From positions 76,564,678 to 76,628,677 of the forward strand of contig OX104134.1 of assembly GCA_944470555.2 (NCBI GenBank): 64,000 nucleotides of DNA, in the 5' to 3' direction. The notes beneath the pieces are model-generated. The model saw nothing but the letters and a program-made list of their open reading frames with translations, had not been told where the DNA came from and did not search any database. A program made the position numbers and the translations under genes. Origin of the DNA: Heterobilharzia americana. Lineage: Eukaryota > Platyhelminthes > Trematoda > Strigeidida > Schistosomatidae. Below are positions 60,020 to 64,000 of the stretch, piece by piece. The stretch's first letter is position 1, and each line of letters opens with the position of its first letter.

Positions 60020-63000
60020 ATAATGGGAAATCTCAAGCATCAGAAAAGTAGCACCAGATACTAGTTAGACAGGATGTGAGTGTCAGGACAGAAATATCCA
60101 TTCAAGACTTCTGTTTCATTTCCTTATGTAGGTGCTGGGTGTATGTCTCATAAAGAGCACCATACTTCAGTGAGATGCAGGTTCATTCAGTTGACAAAAT
60201 GACAGTCGTAGATTCCACTAATGACCACCACCGAACAAGACAAGACAATATAACTTTGACAGCGTTTGGCATACTGATTATTCATCAATGCTTCTTAAAT
60301 TATGTTATGTATGCTATGCATCACTTAAGTAAACAGTAACACAGTGAGCAATATGCAACACATATTGTTTTGTATGACCAAAAATAAGCTGCATTCAGTA
60401 ACTGTCTCAATTACATTACGTAACGAATTACTTTGTCATTAATCCATAGCCATGTGCACACCGCGTTGTAGATATTTCATTAAGTTTTCACTGTCTGAGA
60501 CAACTGAATTCACATAATACAGAAGTGAAGTTGAATGACAAAACGTTAGAAAATCACCGGAAATTAGAACGAGGTAATGATGCTCGATACAACAAGTTAA
60601 TTTCTTCTGGAGAAGATAACTAATTCGGGTAATAAGCACTTCATCAGCTTTGTTTCTTTGTTGCACCACACAACACAAGTTCGAACCACAGTTGCAGTGT
60701 GATTTTCTTCAGTTTCGAATTTAGGCTTCATTGATCATGGACTTAAATCCAATGCTTTCTGTCTAAAGCTCCAAACACGTAACACCAGAGCATACTCATT
60801 CTCTGTTTCATTTCATGAAGCGAAAATTCACCTAAATTATTGACTGATGAGATTTTATCTTCATAACCAGAACGACAAAAATGCTCTTTCAGATTCCGTT
60901 TTACGTCCGAATCAATGTGAATACTGCTTTCCGCAATCTATGACAACTTTAAAAATAACACTTGTAATAGATTATTTTAAAATACTACTTAACAGCTTTG
61001 GACAAACCAAGTGCCCAATAATTATCCTAGACACGTTTCCCTCAATTTTCACTTCAAAAACGTCCTTGTTATTTTATTGATCTTTATCCTGTTCCTTTTG
61101 ATGTGTTGGCTGAAATTATTTTATTTTTGCAAAAACGTTGTATATCAGCTCCTATAATCTGCCTCAAGTTAAGTTGACTGGTGGACCCGTTTTAACATAT
61201 TTTATTCAACTTATGCCTATTGGTTTTATAGAATTAACAAACACAACACATTATAAGAGAAAAGAATTTTTTTTCAACTTTTCGTCAAATTTATGAACCA
61301 TAAATTCATAACTTTTTTCCCAAGTCAAATTAGGCTTTTCGTTGAATTATTTCCAGAAATTAGGGTCGAAAAGCATAATTCATGAGACATACATTTACAA
61401 GATTCAAAAGCAGACATGAGTGGAGGGCAGGAGATTTCGTAATTACACAATGAGGTGTAAAAATGGTGTTTCAGACGAGTGTTATTCTGCAGTGTTCCCA
61501 ACACTTGACTCAGATAAGCAGTTTTGTCAAGAAAGTTACTAATTTTGGGAATGCCAGCACAATTTTCCTCAGAGAATAATATCGGTTGGAAAAATCAATG
61601 AAAGTCCATATTTTGACATCTATAGCGTTTTGCCTTAAGGATTTCTCAGCAGGTCGAACACTTTATAATACTGTGAACTGTGGGATCCCCAAAGTTCAGT
61701 GTAAGGGTAAATACTGACTGAAGATATTGGGTCATAGTTGTGCTTCTTAGTGAAATGACAGAAGTAAATCACTGGATTTTGCCAAGGTGACTGAATGACA
61801 ACGTGTGTACTGTGAAGCCTGACAGTCTTAGGCTCAATTTCTCACCAGTTGGTGGATGGTCACTGCTGATAGGCTCCAAACTAGGAAAAAATATTTGTCT
61901 AATGCCCCAAAGTTCACAATAGTTCCCCAACTGTAGCCACTCCAGAATGAAAAGTAATTGGAATTTTGTCAAACCTCACAGACGACTGACTGAATTTATT
62001 GGTGTCCGGAAGAAGAACAAAGTCAAGTTACGTCTTTATAGTCGTATCAATATATCCTTTACTGTTCGTTTCACAAAATGAAATACTGATAAACATGGGA
62101 AAAAAGTACGACTGTTAGCAGTTTGAAAGAAATCTTCAAAGTTGTGTCTCCCAAAGGAGCGCCAAGAATTTATTTACGTTCCCACTGCAGTTTATTCACT
62201 TTGTCATCGTTTGAATGACGAACTAGAGTGATAAGGGCCTTTTGTCATTTAAAGCATGAACCCGAGGGAATAATTCTTTCTACAAAAGACTAGGAAGTCC
62301 ACAAATCTGTATTTGAGACTCACGGGGTTCCACATTAGTTTGATGTATACAACAGTGAGTGTAAAAGATCAGAATCACCACTGTCGTGCATCTGCATGAA
62401 GTCTTTCAGACCGCAAGCAATTTTCATCCCAAGTCTCAGACTGCAACATGATTCATGGAAGCATTTCCTGTTTCCCTTATATACATAGTATGTGTGTTGT
62501 ACTCGCACCCCACTTCTTTCAAAAGAATGAAAGTACGTGCAAATTATGTCATAGCAAAGAAAGTTAGGTCAGGAGAAGCATGAACGTTGGAAACAAACTT
62601 CTCGTCGGAATTCTCGCTTCTTTCTTCTGACTCATGCTTTTCTTTTTTCTCGCCGTAGAATAATAATTAAGTTCTAATTTTTGGCCTTGTTGAAATTGAA
62701 AATAACATGGTGAATGAACAAACCCTGGTTAAAACTTCCCTCTTTACGGGGTAGCATTGCTACTTTCACGATAGCTTACCACAACAAACGGAAACAAAGA
62801 AAGCTCATTGAACTACAACTTCATAATTTTCAAAACGTGGGATTTGTTGATTGCAAAAAAGACTAGGAAATTCTGACACCTGCCAACTGTAACGACCCTA
62901 CGAAGCAGAATCGATCTTTAGAATTCCCAGACGGATGGACTCATAACGAACACAGGTAAAGCGGATGGAGCACACGAGTTACACAGCACTGATCCTTATT

Positions 63001-64000
63001 GGAACGACAGCCAGAAAAAGTTGGGTGCGACCGTCTCTCACTCCAGACAAAGTTTGATGAATGCTCATTAGTGTGAGGCTTGCATATTCGCTGTTCTGCT
63101 TCTAATAATGCTTTCACTGTGCTAAACCCAGGAAAGGGAAAGCAAAATAAACATGGTTAATGTTTTCAGCAAGTTTCTGAATACGCTACACTAGCGAAAG
63201 ATTGTCACGACCTGCTAAAATGGAGGACAAGGTTTTCCGGATGTCCATTTGATGGGTTCAAAGGATACTGTTATTTTTCGATGCTAAACTTGAAAAATGT
63301 AGATATTTGGCTTTTACTTGTAGCATTAAGCAAGATTATAAATCTTTAAAGTGAACTAGTGTTAACATGCATGAAATCCATAGTTCTGGGATAACTAAAC
63401 AACTTGCATTTGTTCCTTTATTAACTTTTCGTCATTATTCTCAAGCAAAATATACGTGGTGTAGCAATGGAAGTGTTGGCTTCAAGCTTTGTTTTTTCTC
63501 AAGGCAATACATGTAGTGTTCAAATACAAACCCTGGTTTCTTTCGTTAATGCGAAGACGATACTTCCTATTGTCTGCCTTGTCGATTTGTGCATACCCGA
63601 TCTACTGAAATGTTCCATTTTATAAACACATAGCACTTGTATCCTTTAGTGACAGAATAGATGGAGATTGAGATTATCCGCCATAGAGAAACATGCAATT
63701 TACATAGAAGTTTATACAACCCTGTAAGAATAGTGAGTACCAGCAGACTCAGAAATAAATATTGTCAATATACCTTGAATCACCTTCAAAATGCAATATT
63801 AAGCGAGAAAACAGAGCATGATACTACTGCAGTACACACTCCTGGCACCAAAATACAACTAGGGCTAAAATAAATGGATTAAATTAAATTAACTAAATAA
63901 ACCACCAGCTCGCTTCTGGATGCTTTAGGTGTTTTAAGTTTTGTTTTAACTACCATGCATCCAAGCAGACTTGAACGCCATTTTGAGCTTCCTTAGTACT
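60020..64000. other. No gene recognised
   Basis: AT-rich DNA with short frames. Two minus-strand spots might be exons (a 79-codon frame at 60439-60678, and a 35-nt segment at about 61836-61870 between strong splice sites), but neither has a domain signature, and I do not call them. Confidence 0.35.

Noticed and set aside
59804..60040. 74-78 codon minus-strand frames over the inverted-repeat element
   Set aside because: They arise from the purine-rich, stop-poor composition of the repeat; they read through both terminal repeats and match no protein.
60439..60678. 79-codon minus-strand frame as a further exon of the FN3-like gene
   Set aside because: No clear splice sites or strand pattern; the length is within chance for AT-rich DNA.

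Overview
The window looks like nuclear DNA of a trematode flatworm, most likely a schistosome or close relative. It is AT-rich and intron-rich. It carries RTE-type non-LTR retrotransposons, Penelope-like elements, a Mutator-like remnant, and SINE-like repeats that join a tRNA-like head to a hammerhead-ribozyme motif, a combination known from schistosome Sm-alpha-type retroposons. There is no bacterial gene organisation, rRNA, functional tRNA or CRISPR array. The species is inferred from the repeat repertoire and was not tested by any search.

Layout. 1-5.8 kb holds no recognised gene; 2.4-3.8 kb is GC-richer and probably an unclassified repeat. At 5.8-6.2 kb (minus) is a broken SWIM zinc-finger segment of Mutator-like type. 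A near-full-length RTE-type element lies at 7.4-10.7 kb (plus), a second at 23.4-26.7 kb (plus), and a more diverged one at 13.4-16.6 kb (minus). 3'-end fragments sit at 12.3, 21.7 and 41.0 kb. All copies are frameshifted; three have recognisable target-site duplications and a common 5' terminus.

Two host genes are supported, both on the minus strand. The better one runs from 38213 to 17503 and encodes a DEG/ENaC-family cation channel: the first exon has TM1 and the PAVTIC motif, the second part of the extracellular domain, the last the Cys-rich region, TM2 with the G-F-S filter, and a cytoplasmic tail. Its ~17.5 kb first intron contains two antisense RTE copies and one hammerhead SINE. Upstream, scattered exons between about 54.7 and 41.6 kb look like parts of a second minus-strand gene with fibronectin-III-like domains; three of them splice in compatible phases and rebuild an FN3 F-G strand signature.

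The remainder is intronic or intergenic DNA with old repeats: Penelope-like GIY-YIG fragments (40.2, 46.9, 52.4 kb), one between ~120-bp inverted arms; an inverted pair of hammerhead SINEs (54.0-54.4 kb); a CR1/SR1-like RT tail (58.3 kb); a ~210-bp inverted-repeat MITE-like element (59.8 kb); and (TA)n microsatellites. The best leads are the hammerhead SINEs, the RTE copies that share the same disabling mutations, and the channel gene with an apparent frame break in its tail.
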